Shown in pieces: positions 52,456 through 61,766 of a stretch of DNA of 64,000 bases. The position numbers were made by a program, and so were the translations under genes. Origin of the DNA: Cohnella terricola (GTDB lineage Bacteria > Bacillota > Bacilli > Paenibacillales > Paenibacillaceae). The notes under the pieces are model-generated. The model searched no databases and was not told the DNA's origin. It was given only the letters and a program-made list of their open reading frames with translations. The stretch spans positions 434,001 through 498,000 of the forward strand of contig NZ_VNJJ01000002.1 of the NCBI RefSeq assembly GCF_007786475.1, in the 5' to 3' direction. Numbering within the stretch: position 1 is the stretch's first letter; every line of letters begins with the position of its first letter.

Positions 52456-53259
52456 TTAGACTTTCACGACATAAGGAACCGTAATCACTTGGTCGTTATG
52501 CTGGAATTGCCCCCATATTTTATAAACGCCGCTTCTTGGAAACTGCGTCTCGAATACGGCGTCCGGCCCCGTTCCCTGGTCTTCCTCGGCATGAACGTGC
52601 AAATATCGCTCGCCGTCATCGGAAAGAATTACCACATGTCCGATTGCGCCCAAGTACGGCTGTAGATCGGTAATCGGCTTACCCGACTTAACATCCGTCA
52701 TGGAAAACTTAAGCGTCGCGTCCTGTCTCGGTGTCAGTTGATCTATCGCAAGATTGACCCGAATTCCGTCCGCGTTCTGTTCCAAGCTCCCGTCCGGCAC
52801 GATCGGGACGGACTGCGTCTGCCTGCCCGCGATCCGAACGCGTTGGCTCTTCGTCGTGGCGTCGCCGTCAACCGGCTTGAAATCGGCGATCAATTGATAT
52901 TCGCCGCCCTGCGGGAATTCATGCTCGATTTCGAATACGCCGCCCCCTAAGTATTCGGGATGGATATGGTCGAAGTAGGATAGGTCGTCGCTGACGACGA
53001 TCAGATGCAGCATTTTATCATGGGTGACATCGAACTCGTCGATCGCCGATCCGTCCTGCCTCCCGATCGTTAGCCGAATGATCTTCATCTTGTCCGAGCT
53101 GGGCGTTTGCAATTCGGCAACGCTCCAGTCCGCACGGACATCGTCTGCCATGATTCGATGGCTGACTTCGTGTACCTCCTCGTCCTCCCACGTATCACTT
53201 GCTCCGCAGGCGGATAACAACATAGATACGATCCAAATCAACACGATTCTTTTACTCAT
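52456..53259 (-). CDS. Lipoprotein with His-rich beta domains, possible metal binding
   Basis: The 267-residue precursor has a lipobox (LLSAC, Cys18). Two related beta-sandwich halves follow. The first has HDKMLHLIVVSDDLSYFDHIHPEY (split, 80-103) and a GGEYQLIADFKPVDG strand; the second has GAIGHVVILSDDGERYLHVHAEE and SGVYKIWGQFQH. This resembles YtkA/FixH-like or copper-trafficking secreted proteins, where HIHP/HVH motifs may bind metal. It lies near the cupredoxin genes. An upstream frame to 53310 lacks a ribosome site. Confidence 0.72.
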   Translation of the reverse strand: MSKRIVLIWIVSMLLSACGASDTWEDEEVHEVSHRIMADDVRADWSVAELQTPSSDKMKIIRLTIGRQDGSAIDEFDVTHDKMLHLIVVSDDLSYFDHIHPEYLGGGVFEIEHEFPQGGEYQLIADFKPVDGDATTKSQRVRIAGRQTQSVPIVPDGSLEQNADGIRVNLAIDQLTPRQDATLKFSMTDVKSGKPITDLQPYLGAIGHVVILSDDGERYLHVHAEEDQGTGPDAVFETQFPRSGVYKIWGQFQHNDQVITVPYVVKV

Positions 53260-53340
53260 ATCGAAGCGCCTCGCTTTACATAACTTTCTCGAGTTCATTT
53301 TTTCCTCCAATGTCTCAGTATAAACGACCCGGAACGGGAA

Positions 53341-53377
53341 AACGGGCGAGACATTCCTCGTGGAATGCTCGCCCGTT
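53341..53377 (-). terminator. Terminator after the DinB remnant
   Basis: AACGGGCGAG and CTCGCCCGTT with inner ATTCC/GGAAT pairs form a long stem, then GTTTTCC on the minus strand. Confidence 0.75.
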
Positions 53378-53390
53378 CTCTATTCGCGTT

Positions 53391-53868
53391 TTATTTTTTC
53401 ATCTCTTTCGTCGGTCCCATTACGCCTGGCACCGGCAGGCCCGCTTGGCGGAGCAGAACCGTCATCTGGCCCCGATGATGGGTCTGATGATCGATCAACT
53501 GCCGCAGGAATTTACCGCGGACCGTCTTGCCGACAAATCCGGTAATCTCTTCAGCCAACTGCTCGTCGGTCAACTTTATCGCTTCATTCTTGATGGCTTC
53601 GGCAAACGCTTCGTACTTCTCCACGATCTCGGCAATGTTGTCCGGTACATCCGTTCCCTTCGGGATCGCGGGAACATTCAGTCCGGCGAAATGCCCGAAC
53701 GCCCCACCCACGACGACCAGATGCCAAGCCAGCCAGCCAGCCCAGCGAGTTATGGTCTTCAACGATCGCCACGTCCATCTTGTCATCCGTGATCGCTTTC
53801 AAGACGGACAGCGTGCCTGCCGACGACGCCGCCCAGTCCTCCAGAAAATCTTCCGCTTTACGGTACAT
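53391..53868 (-). pseudogene. DinB-family protein with a tetranucleotide frameshift
   Basis: The N-terminal part (MYRKAEDFLEDWAASS to EDHNSLGWLA) and the remainder (WHLVVVGGAFGHF to GPTKEMKK) are in different frames. The break lies in four tandem copies of AGCC (53728-53743; GGCT on the coding strand). With three copies the frames would join as NSLGWLAWHLVVVGG, a typical DinB sequence with the His ligands HN, WH and HQTHHRGQM. DinB-like proteins are four-helix metal-binding thiol transferases. It is either a phase-variable or broken gene, or a sequencing error. Confidence 0.8.
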
Positions 53869-53958
53869 ATGTTAGCCTCCCCAGTTGGTGTCTGTCTTAT
53901 TTTAAACCGGGCACAGGTGAGAATTCAAATGAAGCGGAATAAATCCGATTTTGATATC

Positions 53959-53978
53959 TCGGGACTTTAAGTCCCGAA
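53959..53978. promoter_or_regulatory. Palindrome upstream of the cupredoxin operon
   Basis: TCGGGACTTTAAGTCCCGA is a near-perfect inverted repeat, followed by a related GTAGGGACATTT. The cupredoxin gene has TATAAT at 54055-54060 but no good -35, so an activator may bind here. The regulator is unknown. Confidence 0.4.
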
Positions 53979-54134
53979 TGCTCCGACGAAGTAGGGACAT
54001 TTCTTCCCCATCAAGTCAGGACACTGATCACATCCATTAAAATCCACGCCTCGGTATAATGTTGGCAGATCGCAAGGATTTTCCTGCACCAAATTCGAAA
54101 TGCCATAAATCCATTCCATGAGGTGAGTGAAAAA

Positions 54135-55463
54135 GTGAAAAGAAAAGTAATCGCATTATTCCTCATCGTTGCTGCCGCGTTTATGTTGGCGAACGGCGTA
54201 TTCGCCGCGGAGAATGCCGGTTCGGAAACCTGGAACGTATCGGTCGGCAAGGATACGGACTCCACGGCGTTGGATGACATGTTTCCGAGAGTCGTTTATA
54301 TCCACGAAGGCGATAAAGTCGTATTCACGAACGGTGCCAAAATCAACCCTCACACCGTAACCTTCCTGGGTGACACGACAACGCCATTAACGACGGAAAC
54401 CCCCAATTTCTTCATGCCGTCGGCAGATAGCGGTTCGAGTTGGGGCGGGAAGGGCGTGTTGAACTCGGGTATACTGCTCCCCGGGGGGAAATACGAGTTT
54501 GTCTTTACGGCGAGCGGCGCTTTCCCGTATTATTGCGTCCTGCATCCGATGATGAACGGCATGGTCGTAGTCGTTCCCAAAGATCAGCCGATCCCCGGCA
54601 AAGTGGAACAAGCGGCCGCAGCCAAAGCGCAAGAAGATGATCTTCGTCTCCAGGCTCAGTTGCTGGACGGTCCTTCAACCCCTCTTTATTTCAAGAACAA
54701 GGACGGCTCCTTAACGTATAAAGTGTCCTTGGGCACCGCGCATACGACAATGTCCCATAACCGAATGGTTCCCGGTCTGGTCGTCGTCAGCGAAGGCGAC
54801 TCTGTGGAATGGACGAATCAAAGCCCGTATGAACCGCATTGGGTTACGTTTAATAAACCTGCCGATGTCGAGTTCTTACTGGAAGAAGGATTCAATCCGG
54901 TGTTCATGGCCCAAGTGGGCGGAAATGTTCTAAGCGGCAAAGAGTTTACGAGCTCCGCCCCCCTCTATGGAGACAACGTTGTTTATACCCTTAAGTTTAC
55001 GAAAGCCGGAACCTACAATTATGAATCTTACATGCAATCCGATTTCAAAATGAAAGGTACGGTCGTAGTTGTTCCCAAGAATGCCGTAAAGCTGGTAGTC
55101 AACGGTAAAGCCGTGGCCGATTCCGCGCAAGCGCAATGGAAAAACGGAGATTTGTACGTATCGATCCCCGCATTCGCAAAAGCGCTTGGTGGTAATTCCA
55201 GTGTCGACAATAAAGCGAAGACCGCCTCCATCGCTGTAGGCAGCACGGCAAAAGCGGGCAAGGCGACGAAAGGATTCGAGCTAACGGTATTCGTAAACGG
55301 CAAAGCGCTCCAAAAAGCCGGATACAACGTCAAAGGAACCGCTTATGTATCCGCCGAAGAAATCGTTCGCGCGCTGAACGGCTCCTATTCCTGGAACGAG
55401 CAAACGAAAACGTTGACGGTCACCGTCGGCAATTCGGTCAACACGGAGCATGATCATCATTAA
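54135..55463 (+). CDS. Secreted double-cupredoxin protein with CuAO-N stalk
   Basis: The 442-residue precursor has a signal peptide (RKVIALFLIVAAAFMLANG). Domain 1 is a plastocyanin-like cupredoxin with a full type 1 copper set: His73 in NPHTVTF, Cys134, His137 and Met140 in YYCVLHPMM. Domain 2 (about 190-312) keeps EPHWVTF but has YNYESYMQSDF where the Cys/His loop should be, so it has probably lost its copper. A CuAO-N-like domain ends the chain (about 315-430), then HDHH. GTG 54135 has GAGGTG 9 nt ahead. It overlaps the oxidase gene by 14 nt and may pass electrons to it. Confidence 0.85.
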   Translation: MKRKVIALFLIVAAAFMLANGVFAAENAGSETWNVSVGKDTDSTALDDMFPRVVYIHEGDKVVFTNGAKINPHTVTFLGDTTTPLTTETPNFFMPSADSGSSWGGKGVLNSGILLPGGKYEFVFTASGAFPYYCVLHPMMNGMVVVVPKDQPIPGKVEQAAAAKAQEDDLRLQAQLLDGPSTPLYFKNKDGSLTYKVSLGTAHTTMSHNRMVPGLVVVSEGDSVEWTNQSPYEPHWVTFNKPADVEFLLEEGFNPVFMAQVGGNVLSGKEFTSSAPLYGDNVVYTLKFTKAGTYNYESYMQSDFKMKGTVVVVPKNAVKLVVNGKAVADSAQAQWKNGDLYVSIPAFAKALGGNSSVDNKAKTASIAVGSTAKAGKATKGFELTVFVNGKALQKAGYNVKGTAYVSAEEIVRALNGSYSWNEQTKTLTVTVGNSVNTEHDHH

Positions 55464-57195
55464 TCGGTTATTCAGCCGGGGGATTCTGTTATTTGCTGCC
55501 GCGATCCTATTTCTCTCGAATATAGGTCCCGTACGCGGCGCGATAGCGGCGTCCCCCGCCGTTAAACAATTTAGGTTATATGCGACGGACGGCTACTTGA
55601 CCCTGCCGGACGGGAAACAAGTTTATATTTGGGGCTACAGCCTGAAGAACGAACCCGGCAGCGCCGAGTATCCTTCCCCTACCCTTGAGGTGAATGAAGG
55701 CGACCGGGTAGAAATCACGCTGACCAACATCGGCCCCTCGAATAAAGCCATTAAGAAACTCGCTCATACTATTCACTGGCATGGACTGGATACGGATCAG
55801 AGCAATGACGGGGTTCCGCATACGTCGCCCGCGATCCAGCTAGGAGAAAGCTTTACGTACAAGTTCACGGCGGATCATGCGGGCACCTACTTCTACCATT
55901 GCCATGTCGATACGGTCGAGCATTTGCAGATGGGAATGTTCGGAGCTTTTATCGTCAAAGCGAAGAACGGCGCCAATCAAGCGTGGACCGGCGGACCTGC
56001 CTTCGATAAGGACTATGCGTTCGTCGTGAACGAAATCGATCCCGTATGGCATCAAGCGGTCGAGGAAAGCAAGCCCTATGATCGAACGGCCTTCCATCCC
56101 GTCTATTGGACGATCAACGGCAAATCCTATCCGGATACCGAGCAGGATGCTACGACCATGATCGAGGGCCGAGTCGGGCAGACCGTGCTCATCCGAATCA
56201 TTAATGCGGGGTATGAACCGCACAGCTTTCACCTGCACGGATTCCATTTTGACGTGATCGCTTCCGACGGCAGACCTCTGCCCCAACCTATCAGCAAAGA
56301 TACGGTTCTGATCGGGCAGGGCGAAAGATACGACCTGCTCGTGAAGTTCGATAAAGATGGCATGTTTCCTCTTCACAGCCATAATATCGTCGACAATACG
56401 AACAACGGCGTTTATCCCGGCGGACTTCATACGATGGTGAACGTGAAGAAGGATTCGGAGATCGCGCAAAAGAAAACGATCGTGCTGCGGGCCGAGCTTC
56501 GGTCGGCGGTTGTCGATGGCGCACCGGTTACGCTGCAGCAGACGGTTGCATCTATTCGGGGATATTATTATATCCCGCTTCGTTTTATCGCTGAACAATG
56601 GAATGCCGACTTGACCTGGGACCAGCGGGATGAATCGGCGGTCATCGTGACGGATCAAGCGTCATTCCAGCTGTGGATGAACAGCAAGCAAGCGAAAGCC
56701 GGAGGCAAACTCATCAACCTTGCGGCACCTCCCGTAAGGATGGGTGACACGGTCATGGTCCCGGTACGGTTCGTATCCGAGCAATTGGGCGCGGATCTCT
56801 CCTATGATCGAACAAGGGGAGAAATCAAGCTGACGGCCACGCTACATTCACGAGACCTGGTTTCTTCAGATTCAGGCACTCCCCATGACCACGGGACTCC
56901 GAGCGAAACCGGTAACGCAGGTACGGCACCCGATCACGTCATGGCCCCCTTAACGGTCGAGATCCAAAGCAACGCTTTTATGCCGGGCATATTGACTGTG
57001 AAGAAAGGCCAAATCGTCACCTGGATCAACAAGGACACCTCGTATCACACCGTATATGAATTAAACGACCTCTTCAGAAGCAAGAACTTATATCAAAACG
57101 ATCGTTTTTCCTATACGTTCACGGAAGTTGGCACCTACGAATACTATTGCTCCATTCACCCGGTCATGCAGGCGAAGATTTCGGTAATCGAGTAG
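55450..57195 (+). CDS. Two-domain multicopper oxidase fused to stalk and plastocyanin domains
   Basis: The 581-residue precursor has a signal peptide (about 8-33). Cupredoxin domain 1 holds HWH (109-111), HCH (150-152), His158 and Met161/163. Domain 2 holds HSFHLH (258-263) and HSH (309-311) but no Cys. All eight His of a trinuclear centre are present, while the type 1 copper is in domain 1 only. That is the pattern called type C two-domain oxidase. A CuAO-N domain (about 350-465), a His-rich linker and a C-terminal plastocyanin domain (His533, Cys567, His570, Met573) follow. The start overlaps the cupredoxin gene by 14 nt with a poor ribosome site, so translation is probably coupled. Confidence 0.87.
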   Translation: MIIINRLFSRGILLFAAAILFLSNIGPVRGAIAASPAVKQFRLYATDGYLTLPDGKQVYIWGYSLKNEPGSAEYPSPTLEVNEGDRVEITLTNIGPSNKAIKKLAHTIHWHGLDTDQSNDGVPHTSPAIQLGESFTYKFTADHAGTYFYHCHVDTVEHLQMGMFGAFIVKAKNGANQAWTGGPAFDKDYAFVVNEIDPVWHQAVEESKPYDRTAFHPVYWTINGKSYPDTEQDATTMIEGRVGQTVLIRIINAGYEPHSFHLHGFHFDVIASDGRPLPQPISKDTVLIGQGERYDLLVKFDKDGMFPLHSHNIVDNTNNGVYPGGLHTMVNVKKDSEIAQKKTIVLRAELRSAVVDGAPVTLQQTVASIRGYYYIPLRFIAEQWNADLTWDQRDESAVIVTDQASFQLWMNSKQAKAGGKLINLAAPPVRMGDTVMVPVRFVSEQLGADLSYDRTRGEIKLTATLHSRDLVSSDSGTPHDHGTPSETGNAGTAPDHVMAPLTVEIQSNAFMPGILTVKKGQIVTWINKDTSYHTVYELNDLFRSKNLYQNDRFSYTFTEVGTYEYYCSIHPVMQAKISVIE

Positions 57196-57220
57196 TCAAC
57201 ATTTAAAGGAGGAACATGCC

Positions 57221-57883
57221 ATGTCTAATGCAAGTTTGTATCGTTTTGGAGGCGTTTTTCTGATCCTTGGACCTTTGCTTGGCGTCATTGCGGCTATTGT
57301 AGGGCTATTCACCGAAACCAGCTTCCAAGCTCCGGTCAGCACATTCCACTCCGCGCTTTGGCCCACCTATTACTCGCTATCTTTATTGGGAGGAATGCTG
57401 CTGCTTATCGGTTTACCGGCTCTATACGTACGGCAGTCGGGAGGCAGAGGAGGCAAGATAGGTCTGGTCGGCATTCTCTTGTATGCTTTGAGCATTTGCA
57501 TGGGGTTGGCCGTATCCGGGTATTTAATTTCTATTTTGCCGTACTTGGCCGATAAATCGCCGAATATCATCGAAGACAGCTTTAAAACGAGCATCGCCAC
57601 TTTTCCTTTAGGCTCATTCTTGTTTGGACTGATCGGGGCCGTTCTGCTCTGCATCGCCGTCATTCGCGCGAAAGTATACCCATCCTATGTCGGAATCCTG
57701 CTGCTGCTTTCCGGGGTATTGGATTTGTCCAATATATTCGCAACGGACACAGTCGCTTCCATCATCGGCTTGATTTCGCAAGGATCACTCTTATTGGCCT
57801 TCAGCACAGCCGGCATCAAACTATTTAACCAGCGGAAACCGCTGAATTCTGAAGCACACCAACGAACCGTAAATCTACCCTAA
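57221..57883 (+). CDS. Six-helix membrane protein of unknown function
   Basis: The 220-residue protein has about six hydrophobic helices (near 9-30, 45-66, 78-104, 125-147, 155-170 and 178-200). It resembles DUF4386-type small integral membrane proteins only in layout. AAAGGAGG precedes the ATG. It follows the oxidase by 25 nt and precedes the NarL-type kinase by 87 nt, so it may belong to either unit. No catalytic motif is visible. Confidence 0.75.
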   Translation: MSNASLYRFGGVFLILGPLLGVIAAIVGLFTETSFQAPVSTFHSALWPTYYSLSLLGGMLLLIGLPALYVRQSGGRGGKIGLVGILLYALSICMGLAVSGYLISILPYLADKSPNIIEDSFKTSIATFPLGSFLFGLIGAVLLCIAVIRAKVYPSYVGILLLLSGVLDLSNIFATDTVASIIGLISQGSLLLAFSTAGIKLFNQRKPLNSEAHQRTVNLP

Positions 57884-57970
57884 GACTGGATATTCATGGT
57901 AAAGTAGAGAAGACGAGATTGTTATGGCAATGGTGTCGCAGCCTTCAGGAGAGGGGGCCGGGGAGCGTTG

Positions 57971-60133
57971 ATGGTAACCGATCTGCAGACGCGAAAAAAC
58001 TCTTTGATTCTGCTGCGTTTATTCTGGGTGTTGGCTGCTCTGTTTGTCATCGGCGTGATGGCTGCCAGCTACTCCGATTTCGCATCCGTTCTCTTTCAAC
58101 CGTGCATCGATACGACCAAAGTAAGCTGCAACTACCTCCAGATTCGCGACGATCAGCTCCCCGCACTTGCGGCGTACGGATTCTCCCTCCAAGGGTATGG
58201 CCTTTATGCGCTTGCTTGCGACAACATCACGACTTCGATTTATATTGGAACAGGATTGCTGATCTTTTGGCGCAAATCGACAGAGCGCGTCTGTTTGTTC
58301 GTCTCGCTGCTTCTGATCGTGTTCGGCGCATTCGGAATGTCGCTGATTCACTTAGTCAAAGATTTTCCGGCCCCAATCGCGGTAATGATCATGCTCATCG
58401 CCCTTTTGCAGTGGCCGGCGCTCGGTATTTTTTTCTATACGTTTCCTGACGGGAAATTTGTTCCGCGGTGGTCCTGGATATTAATCTCGCTTTTCGTGAT
58501 CCAAATCGTCTTTTTCATGCTCCCCTATCCCCATAATATCGATAGTTGGCCGCCGCCGCTGAGGGCTTTGGAATTGATCATCGTCTACGGCAGCGCGGCC
58601 GCTACTCAGGTTTACCGTTATTTTGCCGTCGCATCTTCACAGCAGCGACAACAGATCAAATGGATCGCGTTCGGATTTGGGGTCTCGTACTTATCGCTCA
58701 CGGCCGTCAACTTGCTTCCCTCGTTATTTGTCAGCTTGGACCGTCCGGATTCTTTTTTTCAACTGATGGGACCGCTGATGCTCGCCCTGTTCTATCTTCC
58801 TATCCCGATCGGTGTCGCCATCGCCCTGCTTCGTTACCGGCTATGGGACATCGATATCGTCATTAATCGCACCGTGGTTTACGCGGCGATATCGGCTTGC
58901 GTTCTGGGACTGTACGTGTTGGTCGTTTTTGGGTTAAGCGCTCTATTGCGCGTCCATAACGAATTGCTCTTGTCGGCGCTGGCAACGGCCATGATCGCGG
59001 TGATCATTCAGCCGCTGCGCCTCCGTCTGCAACAAGGGGTCAACCGTCTAATGTTCGGGGATCGAATCGACCCCTACCGAGCGCTTTCCAATCTGGGCCA
59101 GCGGTTGGAGGAGTCTCTGCCATCCGACGCCTTGCTCCCCACAATCGTGAAAAGCGTAGCCAATGCGTTGAAGCTTCCCTTTGTTTCGATCGCATGGAAT
59201 GTTGAACAGGCGCCGATTGGCAGCGATAAATTGCAAATCGTGGCTTCCCATGGACAAACGCAAGAGGGAAGCGCCGAACACCGGCTGCCTTTGATCCACC
59301 AAGGGGAGAAGGTCGGAGAACTCATTCTCTCCCCGCGCCAGCGGGGCGAAGAGCTGACGTCGGCCGATCTAAGACTTCTTCGCGACCTCACCCCCCAGAT
59401 CGCCATTGCGGTCTACTCGGCTCGTCAGACGACCGATTTGAAGAATATGACGATGGACTTGCAGCTCTCGCGGGAACGTCTGGTGGCCGCGCGCGAGGAG
59501 GAACGTCGACGTCTGCGTCGGGATTTGCATGACGGTCTCGGCCCGCAGCTTTCCAGCCAAACGTTGACCCTGTCCGCGATCAAAAAGCTGCTCAGACATG
59601 ATCCCAATACCGCGGAACAACTATTAACGGACGCCATCACGCATGCCCAGATAGCGATTGCCGATATACGCCGCTTGGTTTATGCGCTTCGTCCGCCCAC
59701 GCTCGACGACTTGGGATTGCTGGCGGCATTGCACGAACAGATGAAACAATATCACACCAGCGGAATCGTCATGACGCTTGATGCGCCGGAGGTGCTTCCC
59801 CCATTGCCTGCGGCGATCGAAATCGCTTGCTATCGGATCGTACAGGAGGCGCTCACGAACGTCGTCCGGCATGCCCATGCTACCTCCGCCAACATTCGGC
59901 TACGATTGGAATCGGCTCTGACAGTCGAAGTGATCGACAACGGCCAGGGGTTGGCTCCGGGATTTCGCGGCGGCGTAGGATTTCGTTCCATGCATGAGCG
60001 AACGGAAGAACTTGGGGGAACATGCGTGATTGAAAACCTCCCGAGGAAGGGAATGCGGGTGTATGCTCGGCTTCCGCTTTCGTCCGGCTACGATGAATCC
60101 TGGAGGGCAGGGAAAGGAGTGGGTATACCATGA
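57971..60133 (+). CDS. Membrane sensor kinase, NarL/DesK class
   Basis: The 721-residue protein has about ten transmembrane helices (residues 10-350). A GAF-like domain follows (about 370-485, with LPLIHQGEKVGELILSPR), then a HisKA_3 dimerisation domain with His520 in RRDLHDGLGPQLSS, and an ATPase domain (ALTNVVRHAHAT near 635, VIDNGQGL). It pairs with the LuxR-type regulator, whose gene overlaps by 4 nt. The membrane part may sense lipids, redox or envelope state. An in-frame TTG directly before the ATG is not needed. Confidence 0.9.
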   Translation: MVTDLQTRKNSLILLRLFWVLAALFVIGVMAASYSDFASVLFQPCIDTTKVSCNYLQIRDDQLPALAAYGFSLQGYGLYALACDNITTSIYIGTGLLIFWRKSTERVCLFVSLLLIVFGAFGMSLIHLVKDFPAPIAVMIMLIALLQWPALGIFFYTFPDGKFVPRWSWILISLFVIQIVFFMLPYPHNIDSWPPPLRALELIIVYGSAAATQVYRYFAVASSQQRQQIKWIAFGFGVSYLSLTAVNLLPSLFVSLDRPDSFFQLMGPLMLALFYLPIPIGVAIALLRYRLWDIDIVINRTVVYAAISACVLGLYVLVVFGLSALLRVHNELLLSALATAMIAVIIQPLRLRLQQGVNRLMFGDRIDPYRALSNLGQRLEESLPSDALLPTIVKSVANALKLPFVSIAWNVEQAPIGSDKLQIVASHGQTQEGSAEHRLPLIHQGEKVGELILSPRQRGEELTSADLRLLRDLTPQIAIAVYSARQTTDLKNMTMDLQLSRERLVAAREEERRRLRRDLHDGLGPQLSSQTLTLSAIKKLLRHDPNTAEQLLTDAITHAQIAIADIRRLVYALRPPTLDDLGLLAALHEQMKQYHTSGIVMTLDAPEVLPPLPAAIEIACYRIVQEALTNVVRHAHATSANIRLRLESALTVEVIDNGQGLAPGFRGGVGFRSMHERTEELGGTCVIENLPRKGMRVYARLPLSSGYDESWRAGKGVGIP

Positions 60134-60801
60134 GTCGAATTCGCGTCCTCATCGCAGACGATCACCCGGTTTTTCGCTACGGGTTGCGAGCCATTCTGCT
60201 GGCGGAAGAGAAAACGATGGAAATCGTGGGGGAAGCCACTACAGGAGAAGAAGCCGTTGCCCTCGCGTCTCAATACGAGCCGGATGTCATCCTGATGGAT
60301 ATCAATTTGCCGGAACTCAACGGAATTGAAGCGACGCGCCGAATTACGGCGGCATTGCCGCGTATCGGCATCTTGATGCTCACCATGTTCGACGACGATG
60401 ACTCGGTATTCGCCGCCATGCGGTCTGGCGCCCGCGGTTATTTGCTTAAGGGAGCCGAAGGGAATGAAGCGATTCGCGCTATTACGGCAGTGAGCAAAGG
60501 GGAAGCCATATTTAGCCCTACGATTGCGAACCGACTGATCGGTTTTTTCGGAACGCCGATCAAGCGGCGGCCTTCCGCCACCATTCCTCCCTTCCCGGAG
60601 CTTACGGATCGAGAGAGAGAAGTGCTAACCTTGATCGCGCAAGGTTATTCCAATCCGGCCATCGCGGAGCGTCTGGTGCTGAGTCCCAAGACGGTGAGAA
60701 ACCACGTATCCGTAATCTTCAGTAAATTGCAGGTGGCCGGGCGTGCGGAAGCGATCATTAAGGCCAGAGAAGAAGGGCTAGGCCATAAAGGGGAATTCTG
60801 A
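60130..60801 (+). CDS. NarL/LuxR-family response regulator
   Basis: The 223-residue protein has a receiver domain with phosphoacceptor Asp57 in VILMDINLPELNG and Lys near 107 (YLLKGAEG). A LuxR helix-turn-helix follows (LTDREREVLTLIAQGYSNPAI near 157, VRNHVSVIFSKL near 190). AAAGGAG precedes the ATG inside the kinase gene. Its targets are unknown; the copper oxidase genes just upstream are candidates by position only. A strong terminator follows. Confidence 0.93.
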   Translation: MSRIRVLIADDHPVFRYGLRAILLAEEKTMEIVGEATTGEEAVALASQYEPDVILMDINLPELNGIEATRRITAALPRIGILMLTMFDDDDSVFAAMRSGARGYLLKGAEGNEAIRAITAVSKGEAIFSPTIANRLIGFFGTPIKRRPSATIPPFPELTDREREVLTLIAQGYSNPAIAERLVLSPKTVRNHVSVIFSKLQVAGRAEAIIKAREEGLGHKGEF

Positions 60802-60823
60802 GAATAATCTGAACTGAAACACC

Positions 60824-60849
60824 AAAAAGGGGGCCGTCGCCCCCTTTTT
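60824..60849. terminator. Bidirectional terminator
   Basis: AAAAAGGGGG (60824-60833) and CCCCCTTTTT (60840-60849) with a 6-nt loop lie between convergent genes. Confidence 0.92.
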
Positions 60850-60886
60850 GTCGTTCTATCGCGAGTACAGTGCCGCATTCCCTATG

Positions 60887-61744
60887 CTAGAAATCGAAAT
60901 TATCCGGATCAGGTCCGATTCTGTGGTTCAGATTGAGCTCGTCTACGGCCTTCATATCATCATCGCTCAACTCAAAATCGAAGATGTCTGAATTCTCGCG
61001 GATACGCGCCTCCTTGACGGATTTAGGGATCGTGATGATGCTGCTCTGCACATCCCACCGCAGAATGATCTGGGATGGCGTTTTCCCATGCTTGGCCGCC
61101 AACTGCACGATCGTCTCGTTATCTAGAAGCTGACCTTTCATAAGCGGGCTCCACGCCTCCACCTGGATACCGTGCCGAGCGCAGAACTGTCTTAACTCCC
61201 GTTGCGAGAGCCGGGGGTGCAGCTCGACCTGATTAACCGTAGGTACTATTGCGCTTCCCTCCATCAGATGCTCCAAGTGGTGAATTTGGAAGTTACTGAC
61301 TCCGATAGCGCGAATTCGTCCTTCGTCGTACAGCTTCTCGAGAGCGCGCCAGCTTTCTTTGTATTTTCCCTCAACCGGCCAATGGATCAAGTACAGATCG
61401 ATATAATCCAGCCCGAGTTTACCAAGGCTGGATTCGAACGCCTCCAATGCGCTCTCATAGCCCTGGTCGGGGTTCGCCAGCTTGGTCGTAATGAACAATT
61501 GCTCCCGGGCCACACCGCTTTGCCGGATGGCTTCCCCGACACCCTGCTCATTTTCGTATGCAGCTGCCGTATCGATGCTGCGGTAACCGGCCTTAATCGC
61601 GGACAGGACGGACTGCTTCACCTCTTCCCCGTCATTTGCCTGAAAGACCCCAAGCCCGAACCACGGCATCCGCACGCCATTGTTCAATACCACAGTGTCG
61701 CTAAGGTGCCGGACTTTAGACGGAATATCATTCTCATGTTGCAT
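60887..61744 (-). CDS. Aldo/keto reductase
   Basis: The 285-residue TIM-barrel enzyme has the full catalytic set: Asp58 in SIDTAAAY, Tyr63, Lys88 in TTKLANPD and His121 in LIHWP. NADPH binding is indicated by IPKSVKEARIREN near 245. Close relatives (YvgN type) reduce methylglyoxal and other carbonyls. AAAGGAGGA precedes the ATG. It is the last of at least four genes read leftwards behind a solute-binding protein and two DapA-like lyases, so it may reduce an aldehyde from that pathway. Confidence 0.92.
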   Translation of the reverse strand: MQHENDIPSKVRHLSDTVVLNNGVRMPWFGLGVFQANDGEEVKQSVLSAIKAGYRSIDTAAAYENEQGVGEAIRQSGVAREQLFITTKLANPDQGYESALEAFESSLGKLGLDYIDLYLIHWPVEGKYKESWRALEKLYDEGRIRAIGVSNFQIHHLEHLMEGSAIVPTVNQVELHPRLSQRELRQFCARHGIQVEAWSPLMKGQLLDNETIVQLAAKHGKTPSQIILRWDVQSSIITIPKSVKEARIRENSDIFDFELSDDDMKAVDELNLNHRIGPDPDNFDF

Positions 61745-61766
61745 TGTTCATCCTCCTTTATTCCGG

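Noticed and set aside
54156..54353. Minus-strand frame inside the cupredoxin gene
   Set aside because: Shadow of the coding strand; the plus-strand product has a signal peptide and copper ligands.
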